Source: Aquamicrobium sp.
GTDB taxonomy: Bacteria > Pseudomonadota > Alphaproteobacteria > Rhizobiales > Rhizobiaceae
Length of the DNA stretch: 11,649 nt
Assembly (NCBI GenBank): GCA_014860725.1
Contig: JACZJD010000684.1
Coordinates: forward strand, 1 to 11,649
Direction: 5' to 3'
Part shown: positions 6,746-11,649 of the stretch, piece by piece
Layout: each line of letters opens with the position of its first letter
How positions within the stretch are numbered: position 1 is the stretch's first letter
Translations under genes and position numbers: made by a program
The notes under the pieces: generated by a model
What the model was told of the DNA's origin: nothing
The model's input: the letters and a program-made list of their open reading frames with translations, nothing else
Databases searched by the model: none

Positions 6746-7336
6746 TCAAGTCGCGATGCTCCACAACAGCCAGAAGGCGCCGCCGAGCACGGCGAGGCCG
6801 AGGATCGCGAGCAAACCGTCGCGCGCCAGCATCGCAAGCCCGAAAAGCGCTATTGCCGAGGCGATGATCGTCGCCGACATGGGAACCAGCTCGAAAACCG
6901 GAATGACGAGCGCGAGCAGCATGCACAGCAGCGCCCAGACGCGGCTGAGCGGCGGATCGACGAGGACCGTAAGCCGCCTGCCGGTCAGGCCGTCCACGAA
7001 ACGGGCCGGCCTTGCGAACCAGCCGACCACACGGTCGAGCTTCCTGCTGGAGATCGTCTGACGCAGCACGAACCCCGGCAACCACAGCCTTTCGCGGCCG
7101 ATCACCATCTGAAAGGCGATCAACGCGATGGCGAGGCCGCAAGCCGTCGCCACGCCGAACACCGCCGTGATCGGCGAGATGATGACAAGGGCGGGAACGA
7201 GCATCAGCGGCGCGAACGCTCCCTCGCCGATGTGATCGACGACATCGGCCACCGAAACGCGCTTCTCGCCGTTGCCGGCATCCTCGACGCAGTCCAGCAC
7301 TTCCTGGATCGATTCAGGCTCGCAATCCTTGTCCAT
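6746..7336 (-). CDS. ExoD-family exopolysaccharide synthesis membrane protein
   Basis: Integral membrane protein of the ExoD family, known from Sinorhizobium meliloti, where exoD mutants are altered in exopolysaccharide and alkali tolerance; the biochemical role is unknown. The product is 196 residues from the ATG at 7336. A hydrophilic N-terminus (SIQEVLDCVEDA, then VSVADVVDHIGEGAF) precedes two adjacent hydrophobic segments (about residues 41-77), which include VPALVIISPI. A polar stretch (about 78-128) with RERLWLPGF and DRVVGWFARPARF follows, then further hydrophobic segments from about 132 to the C-terminus. The frame stays open to a TTG at 7387, but the extra 17 residues are Arg-rich and no good ribosome binding site supports either start, so the start is uncertain. 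It lies between pth and ychF on the same strand, 93 nt after pth. Assignment is to family only. Confidence 0.82.
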   Translation of the reverse strand: MDKDCEPESIQEVLDCVEDAGNGEKRVSVADVVDHIGEGAFAPLMLVPALVIISPITAVFGVATACGLAIALIAFQMVIGRERLWLPGFVLRQTISSRKLDRVVGWFARPARFVDGLTGRRLTVLVDPPLSRVWALLCMLLALVIPVFELVPMSATIIASAIALFGLAMLARDGLLAILGLAVLGGAFWLLWSIAT

Positions 7337-7395
7337 GGCGAAGGATCGACGCCAGGGCGGCCGATTGGTTCCCTTGCGGGCGATCAAGCTTCGTT

Positions 7396-7419
7396 GCGCA
7401 CCGTGTGGCGTCCGTGCGC
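7396..7419 (-). repeat. GC-rich inverted repeat behind pth
   Basis: GCGCAC (7396-7401) and GTGCGC (7414-7419) can pair around a 12-nt loop in the 93-bp gap between pth and exoD. There is no T-run, so it is at best a weak or Rho-assisted terminator or a processing site. The rest of this gap shows nothing recognisable. Confidence 0.25.
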
Positions 7420-7429
7420 CGCGGCGGGC

Positions 7430-8155
7430 TTACTCCTTGTTGCCAAAGAGCTTTCTCAGCATGTCGGCCATGGGGCCGCTTTCGGGGAGCGTGACGGCGG
7501 GACCCTTGTCGGGGCGCGCCTGGCGGATGTGGCTCTGGCCCTTCGGCGCGGGCTTTTGCGGCTTCGGCTCCGCGGGGGAGGCTTCCGGGCCGCGCACGGC
7601 GAGGCTGACCTTGTTCATGAAGCCGTTGTCATCGCCGGCGACGAGGTAGCCGACATGGTCGGCGATGGCGTCGACGAGCGGCTCCACCCAGTCGCGATCG
7701 GCCTTGGCGAAGTCGCCGAGCACGTGATGCGTGACCATCTCCTTGATGCCGGGATGGCCGATGCCGATGCGCACGCGGCGGTACTCCTTGCCGCAATGGG
7801 CGTCGATGGAGCGGATGCCGTTGTGGCCGCCGGCGCCGCCGCCGGTCTTGACGCGCACCTTGGCCGGGGCGAGGTCGAGCTCGTCGTAGAGCACGATCAG
7901 CTCGGAGGGGGAGAGCTTGTGGAAGCGCATGGCCTCGCCGACCGACTGGCCGGACAGGTTCATGAAGGTCTGCGGCTTGAGGAGCAGTACCTTCTCGCCG
8001 CCGATGCGGCCTTCGGCGATCAGGCCCTGGAACTTCTTCGACCAGGGCGAGAAGGAATGGCGGCGGGCTATCGCGTCCGCCGCCATGAAGCCGACATTGT
8101 GCCGGTTGTTCTCGTATTTCGGGCCGGGATTGCCGAGGCCTGCGATCAGCAGCAT
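7430..8155 (-). CDS. pth: Peptidyl-tRNA hydrolase
   Basis: Essential recycling enzyme that frees tRNA from prematurely released peptidyl-tRNA. The product is 241 residues. The catalytic core is complete: GLGNPGPKY with Asn9, NRHNVGF with the general base His19, [10 protein letters not shown] with Asn66, YDELDL with Asp91, GGGAGGHNG with Asn112, and [10 protein letters not shown]. These match the substrate- and tRNA-contacting residues of E. coli Pth. About 50 residues beyond the E. coli length form a Pro/Lys-rich, probably disordered linker ending in an amphipathic [13 protein letters not shown] tail. The ATG is preceded by GGGAG at about 9 nt. It starts 25 nt after rplY and is surely co-transcribed with it, a very common pairing in bacteria. 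Confidence 0.97.
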   Translation of the reverse strand: MLLIAGLGNPGPKYENNRHNVGFMAADAIARRHSFSPWSKKFQGLIAEGRIGGEKVLLLKPQTFMNLSGQSVGEAMRFHKLSPSELIVLYDELDLAPAKVRVKTGGGAGGHNGIRSIDAHCGKEYRRVRIGIGHPGIKEMVTHHVLGDFAKADRDWVEPLVDAIADHVGYLVAGDDNGFMNKVSLAVRGPEASPAEPKPQKPAPKGQSHIRQARPDKGPAVTLPESGPMADMLRKLFGNKE

Positions 8156-8180
8156 GACGGACGGCTCCCGGCGGGCGAGA

Positions 8181-8795
8181 CTATTCCTCGTCGCCTTCCT
8201 CGGCCGCTTCGCTTTCCTCGCTCTTGAGGCCAGCCGGGGCGGCGATGGTGGCGATGGTGAAGTCGCGGTCGGTGATGGTCGGCTTCACGTTCTTCGGCAG
8301 GGTGACGGCCGAGATGTGGATGGAATCGCCGAGATCGGTGCCGGCGAGATCGACCTCGATGAAGTCCGGAATCGCATTGGCCGGAACGCTGGCCTCGATC
8401 TCGTGGCGCACGATGTTGAGCACGCCGCCGCGCTTGAGGCCGGGCGACTTCTCCTCGTTGATGAAGTGGACCGGGATCTGCACCGTCACCAGCGTGTTGG
8501 CGCCGACGCGCAGGAAGTCGACATGGACCGGGAAGTCGCGGACCGGGTCGAGCTGGTATTCCTTCGGCAGGACCTGGATCTTCTTGCCGTCGACGTCGAT
8601 CGTGGCGACGGTGGTGAGGAAGCCGCCGCCGTGAATCTTGTAGTAGACGTCCTTGTAGCTCAGCGCGATGGCGAGCGGGGCCTGCTTGTCGCCGTAGATG
8701 ACGGCGGGCACTTTGCCGTTGCGGCGCAGTTCGCGGGCGGACCCCTTACCGACCCTGTCGCGCGCCTCGGCCTTGAGCTCGTAAGACTGGCTCAT
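8181..8795 (-). CDS. rplY: 50S ribosomal protein L25 / general stress protein CTC
   Basis: 5S rRNA-binding ribosomal protein of the long CTC/TL5 type. The product is 204 residues: an N-terminal L25 domain (about residues 1-95, with [20 protein letters not shown] and the GGGFLTT region), then a C-terminal beta domain (about 96-190, with [25 protein letters not shown] and [19 protein letters not shown]). It ends in an acidic tail ([12 protein letters not shown]). The ATG at 8795 is set by a strong AAAGGA 6 nt upstream. A longer open frame reaching 8891 runs through the leader hairpins and is rejected. It is the first gene of an rplY-pth unit. A promoter about 110 nt upstream and two leader hairpins suggest post-transcriptional control. 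Confidence 0.97.
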   Translation of the reverse strand: MSQSYELKAEARDRVGKGSARELRRNGKVPAVIYGDKQAPLAIALSYKDVYYKIHGGGFLTTVATIDVDGKKIQVLPKEYQLDPVRDFPVHVDFLRVGANTLVTVQIPVHFINEEKSPGLKRGGVLNIVRHEIEASVPANAIPDFIEVDLAGTDLGDSIHISAVTLPKNVKPTITDRDFTIATIAAPAGLKSEESEAAEEGDEE

Positions 8796-8823
8796 GGCAT
8801 TTCCTTTCGTTGCGTTGCTGGAG

Positions 8824-8874
8824 CGTTCGCAGACCGGGTCTGCAAACGTCGAAAGCGGCTCTGAAGCCGCTCCC
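8824..8874 (-). ncRNA. Structured 5' leader of rplY: two consecutive hairpins (putative cis-regulatory RNA)
   Basis: Read on the minus strand, P1 is AGCGGCU (8871-8865) / AGCCGCU (8860-8854) with a UCAG tetraloop. It can be extended by two G-U pairs and one G-C pair to span 8874-8851. Two nucleotides later P2 pairs CGUUUGCAGA (8848-8839) with UCUGCGAACG (8833-8824) around a 5-nt CCCGG loop, with one G-U pair. The Shine-Dalgarno sequence begins 16 nt after P2 and is unpaired. L25 autoregulates through its leader in gammaproteobacteria; whether the same holds here is inference. I know of no described alphaproteobacterial equivalent. Confidence 0.5.
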
Positions 8875-8913
8875 CGCCGCGTTGCCTCCAAGGGTGTCTA
8901 CGCGGGTGGCGGC

Positions 8914-8942
8914 TCTATAGCCGAAGCGGCCGCCTCGCGCAA
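8914..8942 (-). promoter_or_regulatory. Predicted promoter of the rplY-pth operon
   Basis: TTGCGC (8942-8937) is followed by CTATAG (8920-8915) after 16 nt, or TATAGA (8919-8914) after 17 nt, on the minus strand. This fits the alphaproteobacterial CTTGAC/CTATAT pattern well in the -10 region. It lies 10 bp beyond the fsr stop codon. The predicted start near 8907 gives a leader of about 110 nt that includes both hairpins. Confidence 0.6.
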
Positions 8943-8952
8943 CCGCGTGCCC

Positions 8953-10155
8953 CTACCGGGCCTGCCGCAGCTCGGCGCGGCTCGGCAGCAGGACGGTGAG
9001 CAGGCCGATCGCCGGCAGGAACGAGCAGACGCCGTAGACCCATTCGATGCCGTTGATGTCGGCGAGCACGCCGAGGACGGCCGCGGCGATGCCGCCCATG
9101 CCGAAGGCGAAGCCGAAGAAGATGCCGGCGATCATGCCGACGCGGCCGGGCACCAGCTCCTGCGCGAACACCACGATGGCCGGGAAGGCGGAGGCCATGA
9201 CCACGCCGATGACGAAGGACAGCACGCCGCTCCAGAACAGGTCGGCATAGGGCAAAGCGAGCGTGAAGGGCAGCACGCCGAGGATCGAGAACCAGATCAC
9301 GGTGCGCGAGCCGAAGCGGTCGCCGATCGGGCCGCCGAGCACGGTGCCGAGCGCCATCGCGCCGAGGAACAGGAACAGCATCATCTGCGACTGCTGCACC
9401 GAGACGCCGAACTTCTCGATCAGGAAGAAGGTGTAGTAGCTCGAAATGCTGGCGGTGTAGATGTTCTTCGAGAAGACGAGCAGCGTCAGCACGACCAGCG
9501 CGACGACGATGCGCCGGCGCGGCAGCGGCGCGGTCAGGGCTTCCATGCCGCGCCCGGCATTGGCGGCGCGGTAGCGCGCATACCAGGCGCCGACGCGGTT
9601 GAGGATCAGCATGCCGGCCATCGCGAGGACGGCGAACCACGCCACGCTCGCCTGGCCGCGCGGCACGACGATGAACGCCGCGAGCAGCGGGCCGATGGCG
9701 GTGCCGAAATTGCCGCCGACCTGGAACAGCGACTGCGCCAGCCCGTAGCGGCCGCCCGACGCCAGCCGCGCCACGCGCGACGCCTCGGGATGGAAGATGG
9801 CCGAGCCGATGCCGATCAGCCCCGCGCCGACGAGGAGCAGCGGATAGCTGTGGGCATAGGCGAGCAGGAACAGGCCGACCATGCTCGATGCCATGCCGAC
9901 GGGCAGCGACTGCGGCATCGGCCGCTTGTCGGTGTAGAGGCCGATCGCCGGTTGCAGCAGCGAGGCCGTGACCTGAAAGGTGAAGGTCAGGAGGCCGATC
10001 TGCCAGAAATCGAGCGCGTGCTCCGCCTTCAGCATCGGGTAGATGGCCGACAGCAGCGACTGCATCACGTCGTTGAGCATGTGGCACAGGCTCACCGCGA
10101 GGATGATCGGGAAGACGGTGCTCTGTGCGGCCGGGCGCGCCGCGCCCGCGGTCAT
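8953..10155 (-). CDS. fsr: Fosmidomycin resistance-type MFS exporter (Fsr family)
   Basis: Twelve-helix inner-membrane drug:H+ antiporter of the Fsr family. E. coli Fsr exports fosmidomycin, the inhibitor of DXR in the MEP isoprenoid pathway. The product is 400 residues, close to E. coli Fsr (about 406), and similarity as I remember that sequence is high throughout. Examples are SLCHMLNDVMQSLLSAIYP in helix 1, TDKRPMP after helix 2, the block from FHPEASRVARLASGGR to GLAQSLFQVGGNFG, FSKNIYTASISSYYTFFL in helix 7, GGPIGDRFGSR in the 8-9 loop, and AQELVPGRVGMIAGIFFGFA. The ATG at 10155 has no well-placed ribosome binding site. A TTG at 10164 has GAGGA 8 nt upstream and would add three residues, so the exact start is open. 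It is divergent from an AraC-type regulator, which probably controls it. The true substrate here is inferred. Confidence 0.93.
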   Translation of the reverse strand: MTAGAARPAAQSTVFPIILAVSLCHMLNDVMQSLLSAIYPMLKAEHALDFWQIGLLTFTFQVTASLLQPAIGLYTDKRPMPQSLPVGMASSMVGLFLLAYAHSYPLLLVGAGLIGIGSAIFHPEASRVARLASGGRYGLAQSLFQVGGNFGTAIGPLLAAFIVVPRGQASVAWFAVLAMAGMLILNRVGAWYARYRAANAGRGMEALTAPLPRRRIVVALVVLTLLVFSKNIYTASISSYYTFFLIEKFGVSVQQSQMMLFLFLGAMALGTVLGGPIGDRFGSRTVIWFSILGVLPFTLALPYADLFWSGVLSFVIGVVMASAFPAIVVFAQELVPGRVGMIAGIFFGFAFGMGGIAAAVLGVLADINGIEWVYGVCSFLPAIGLLTVLLPSRAELRQAR

Positions 10156-10164
10156 GTCGGTCAA

Positions 10165-10270
10165 GGTGGGGGTCCTCGATTGTGTCGCCCGATGCTTATG
10201 CCTGTTGAATGCTGCCGTCCTTTGTGGTTTGGTCGATTTCCTTCGCGAGTGGGCCAAGGTTCGGCAGCCG
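10165..10270. promoter_or_regulatory. Divergent control region between fsr and the AraC-type regulator
   Basis: About 105-115 bp separate the two divergent start codons, so both promoters and the regulator binding site must lie here. GAGGA (minus strand, 10177-10173) is the likely fsr ribosome binding site, and CAAGG (10256-10260) lies 10 nt before the regulator ATG. CATAAG on the minus strand (10200-10195) is a possible -10 box for fsr but has no matching -35 box. I see no perfect palindrome or long direct repeat. Confidence 0.4.
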
Positions 10271-11128
10271 ATGGGCAAATCTTCGACGGACTCCCGGCCG
10301 TCCGGAAGCGACGAAGCGGATTTGCGCAGCCGCCTCGACTGGATCGAGACGGCGCCCGGCGACGTCATCGCCGTCTCCACCGACTATCCGGACGGCCATC
10401 ATGTCAGCCCGCACAGCCACAGCCGGGCGCAGCTTCTCTACCCCTTCCGCGGCAGCGTGATGATCTCGACCGGGCAGGGGCGCTGGATGGTTCCGCCCGG
10501 CCATGCCATGTGGATTCCGGCCGGCGTCGAGCATGCCGTCGAGATGATCGGCATGGTGCGCATGCGCTCGGCCTACGTGCTGGCAGGCGTGGGAGAGAAC
10601 CTGCCCGACAGCCTGCAGGTGCTGGCGGTGAGCGAGCTGATGCGCAGCCTGATCGTGGAGGCGGTGCAGGCGGATGCCGAGGACGCCGGGGAGCGGGCGG
10701 AAGCGATCATGCGCCTCATCCTGCTCGAAATCCCGCGCCTTCAGGAGCGGCCCTTCGCGCTGCCGTTTCCGGTCGATGCGCGGCTGGTGAGGCTGTGCCG
10801 GGAGTTCGTGGCCGCGCCGTCGGCCGCGACGACGATCGACTACTGGGCGAACAGGGCCGGCATGAGCCGGCGCTCGTTCACGCGCGCCTTCCAGCGCGAG
10901 ACGGGCGTGAGCCTTTCGGTGTGGCGGCGTCAGGCGACGCTGCTCGCCGCCCTGCCGCTCCTGGCGAGGGGAAGGAGCGTGACGGAGGTGGCGCTCGATC
11001 TCGGCTACGAAAGCGCGCCGGCCTTCACGACGATGTTCCGCCGCATGCTCGGCGTCGCGCCGCGCACCTATCTGCGGCAGGGCGGGCGGGGCAGGCCCTT
11101 TCCTGCCGGGCGCTCGCAGCCTATATAG
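10271..11128 (+). CDS. AraC-family transcriptional regulator with N-terminal cupin domain
   Basis: The product is 285 residues. An N-terminal cupin/AraC-binding domain (about residues 25-110) shows the histidine-rich HHVSPHSHSRAQLLYP (residues 43-58), then GRWMVPPGHAMWIPAGVEHAVEM. The C-terminal DNA-binding domain has two helix-turn-helix units, about residues 188-209 (DYWANRAGMSRRSFTRAFQRETG) and 236-258 (SVTEVALDLGYESAPAFTTMF), then the usual GVAPRTYLR ending. The layout resembles E. coli NimR, which controls a divergently encoded MFS exporter. Here the neighbour is a divergent Fsr exporter, so local control of it is likely. The ATG at 10271 follows CAAGG by 10 nt and begins just before the conserved domain; the open frame extends upstream to 10043, but that part lies antisense to fsr. 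The effector is unknown. Confidence 0.9.
   Translation: MGKSSTDSRPSGSDEADLRSRLDWIETAPGDVIAVSTDYPDGHHVSPHSHSRAQLLYPFRGSVMISTGQGRWMVPPGHAMWIPAGVEHAVEMIGMVRMRSAYVLAGVGENLPDSLQVLAVSELMRSLIVEAVQADAEDAGERAEAIMRLILLEIPRLQERPFALPFPVDARLVRLCREFVAAPSAATTIDYWANRAGMSRRSFTRAFQRETGVSLSVWRRQATLLAALPLLARGRSVTEVALDLGYESAPAFTTMFRRMLGVAPRTYLRQGGRGRPFPAGRSQPI
11099..11127 (+). promoter_or_regulatory. Weak candidate promoter for the ABC-F gene
   Basis: TTTCCT (11099-11104) and TATATA (11122-11127) are separated by 17 nt; the latter lies within CTATATAG, which overlaps the stop codon of the AraC-type gene. The -35 match is poor. CTATCTATTT at 11153-11162 is an alternative AT-rich -10 region. The remainder of the 147-bp gap before the ABC-F start holds only the ribosome binding site and short frame listed separately. 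Confidence 0.3.
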
Positions 11129-11217
11129 ACCGCGAGCCGGCGAGAGTTGCCGCTCTATCTATTTGTGCGACGCCAGCGATTCCACCTGGCTGCAAAATGC
11201 CCAGAGGAGTGACACCG

Positions 11218-11319
11218 ATGAACGATGCAGCACGCGCGCTTTCCGCCCGTACCGCATCGCCTTTCATGGTGTCCCATGCCGTTTCTTTCCATTCACGACC
11301 TTTCCTGCCGGCTTCCTGA
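11218..11319 (+). CDS. Possible 33-residue leader/overlapping ORF ahead of the ABC-F gene
   Basis: The ATG at 11218 has the best ribosome binding site in this area, AGAGGAG at 11203-11209 with an 8-nt spacer. The frame runs 33 codons to TGA at 11317-11319 and overlaps the ABC-F start by 44 bp in a different frame. The peptide (beginning MNDAARALSARTASPF) resembles nothing I know. It may be a regulatory upstream ORF, or the ribosome binding site may really serve the ABC-F gene through a start I have misjudged or a one-base sequence error. Third-position GC of this frame is lower than in neighbouring genes, which argues against a conserved protein. Confidence 0.3.
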   Translation: MNDAARALSARTASPFMVSHAVSFHSRPFLPAS

Positions 11320-11649
11320 CGGCCGCACGCTCTTCGGCGGCCTCGACCTTTCCTTCGGCAGCGAACGCACCGGCCTCGTCGGGCGCAACGGCGTCGGCAA
11401 GTCGTCGCTGCTGTCGATCCTTGCCGGCGAGGCGCAGCCGTCTTCCGGCACGGTGCGGCGCGACGGGCGCGTCGCGCTGATGCGGCAGATGGCCGATGCG
11501 GCCGAGGGCGAGACGGTGGCCGATCTCTTCGGCGCGGCCGAGGGCCTTGCGCTTCTTAAGCGGATAGAGACCGGGCTTGCCGATGCCGACGAGATCGCCG
11601 AGGCCGACTGGACGCTCGAGACGCGCATCGACCGGGCGCTGGCCGAACT
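11276..11649 (+). CDS. ABC-F type ATP-binding protein, 3'-truncated by the window edge
   Basis: N-terminal 124 residues of a soluble ATPase with no membrane part visible. The start MPFLSIHDLSCRLPDGR is followed by LDLSFGSERTGLVGRNGVGKSSLLSILAGEAQPSSG, giving a Walker A motif GRNGVGKSS at about residues 35-43. After it comes GTVRRDGRVALMRQ, the Q-loop region, then an Asp/Glu-rich helical part, which fits ABC-F (Uup/EttA/Sal-like) proteins that act on ribosomes; a second ATPase half would lie beyond the window. Membership in ABC-F rather than another soluble ABC class is inferred from this N-terminal pattern. The ATG at 11276 fits the family start but has no ribosome binding site. An ATG at 11225 in the same frame would add 17 odd residues. 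A good ribosome binding site at 11203-11209 fits a different frame. Confidence 0.8.
   Translation, partial: MPFLSIHDLSCRLPDGRTLFGGLDLSFGSERTGLVGRNGVGKSSLLSILAGEAQPSSGTVRRDGRVALMRQMADAAEGETVADLFGAAEGLALLKRIETGLADADEIAEADWTLETRIDRALAE

Noticed and set aside
5334..7061. 575-codon plus-strand frame antisense to ychF
   Set aside because: ychF is unmistakable on the other strand, and this frame mirrors its codon bias with no recognisable domain.
6674..8227. 517-codon plus-strand frame antisense to exoD and pth
   Set aside because: It mirrors the real genes and has the biased composition of a shadow frame.
8796..8891. Possible N-terminal extension of L25 to an upstream start at 8891
   Set aside because: It would read through the leader hairpins and skip the strong AAAGGA site directly before the ATG at 8795.
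10043..10270. Possible 76-residue N-terminal extension of the AraC-type regulator
   Set aside because: It lies antisense to the fsr 5' end and adds a segment unlike AraC-family N-termini. The ATG at 10271 has a usable ribosome binding site.
8794..11319. 841-codon open frame antisense to fsr and running through the AraC-type gene
   Set aside because: Low-complexity Arg/Asp/Gly/Ala composition typical of a GC shadow. It crosses rplY leader, fsr and regulator regions that have well-supported genes.
11163..11480. 105-codon plus-strand frame across the ABC-F start
   Set aside because: Ser/Ala/Arg-rich shadow of the ABC-F gene with no ribosome binding site of its own.
1..11649. CRISPR arrays, tRNA or rRNA genes, insertion-sequence ends, prophage or toxin-antitoxin genes
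   Set aside because: Looked for and not seen: no regularly spaced repeats, no cloverleaf or rRNA-like stretches, no transposase or integrase motifs; composition is even apart from short intergenic sites.

Overview
The window reads as ordinary chromosome of a GC-rich alphaproteobacterium, most likely Rhizobiales (Hyphomicrobiales; Phyllobacteriaceae-like). This rests on the alphaproteobacterial style of the cytochrome b/c1 genes, the gene orders cytochrome b - cytochrome c1 - apt and rplY - pth - ychF - MaoC, an ExoD-family protein, and promoter-like sequences of the alphaproteobacterial TTGNNN/CTATAN kind. The genus is inferred, not proven. No rRNA, tRNA, CRISPR array, insertion sequence or phage gene was seen. 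No gene-free stretch exceeds about 180 bases.

Left part, plus strand (1-4518). The 3' three quarters of the cytochrome b gene is followed by cytochrome c1; together these are two of the three catalytic subunits of the respiratory bc1 complex. A strong intrinsic terminator at 1843-1870 closes that operon. Then come apt (adenine salvage), a PaiB-type FMN-binding regulator-like protein, and a seven-helix membrane diguanylate cyclase with intact GGDEF and I-site.

Middle, minus strand (4528-8942, read right to left). A promoter at about 8914-8942 drives rplY (ribosomal protein L25/CTC) through a 110-nt leader with two strong hairpins, then pth (peptidyl-tRNA hydrolase) 25 nt downstream. Next are an ExoD-family membrane protein, ychF (translation-associated ATPase) with its own promoter, and an overlapping pair of paralogous MaoC hot-dog hydratases. 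The MaoC pair has its own promoter with a perfect 7-2-7 palindrome over the predicted transcription start. rplY, pth and ychF are all translation-related.

Right part (8953-11649). A Fsr-type (fosmidomycin resistance) MFS exporter on the minus strand is divergent from an AraC-family regulator with an N-terminal cupin domain, a classic regulator/exporter arrangement. The window ends inside an ABC-F type ATPase gene. A short open frame with a much better ribosome binding site overlaps the start of that gene in another frame.

No wholly new multi-gene system is evident. The best leads are regulatory: the structured rplY leader, the palindrome controlling the MaoC pair, and the overlapping short frame at the ABC-F gene.
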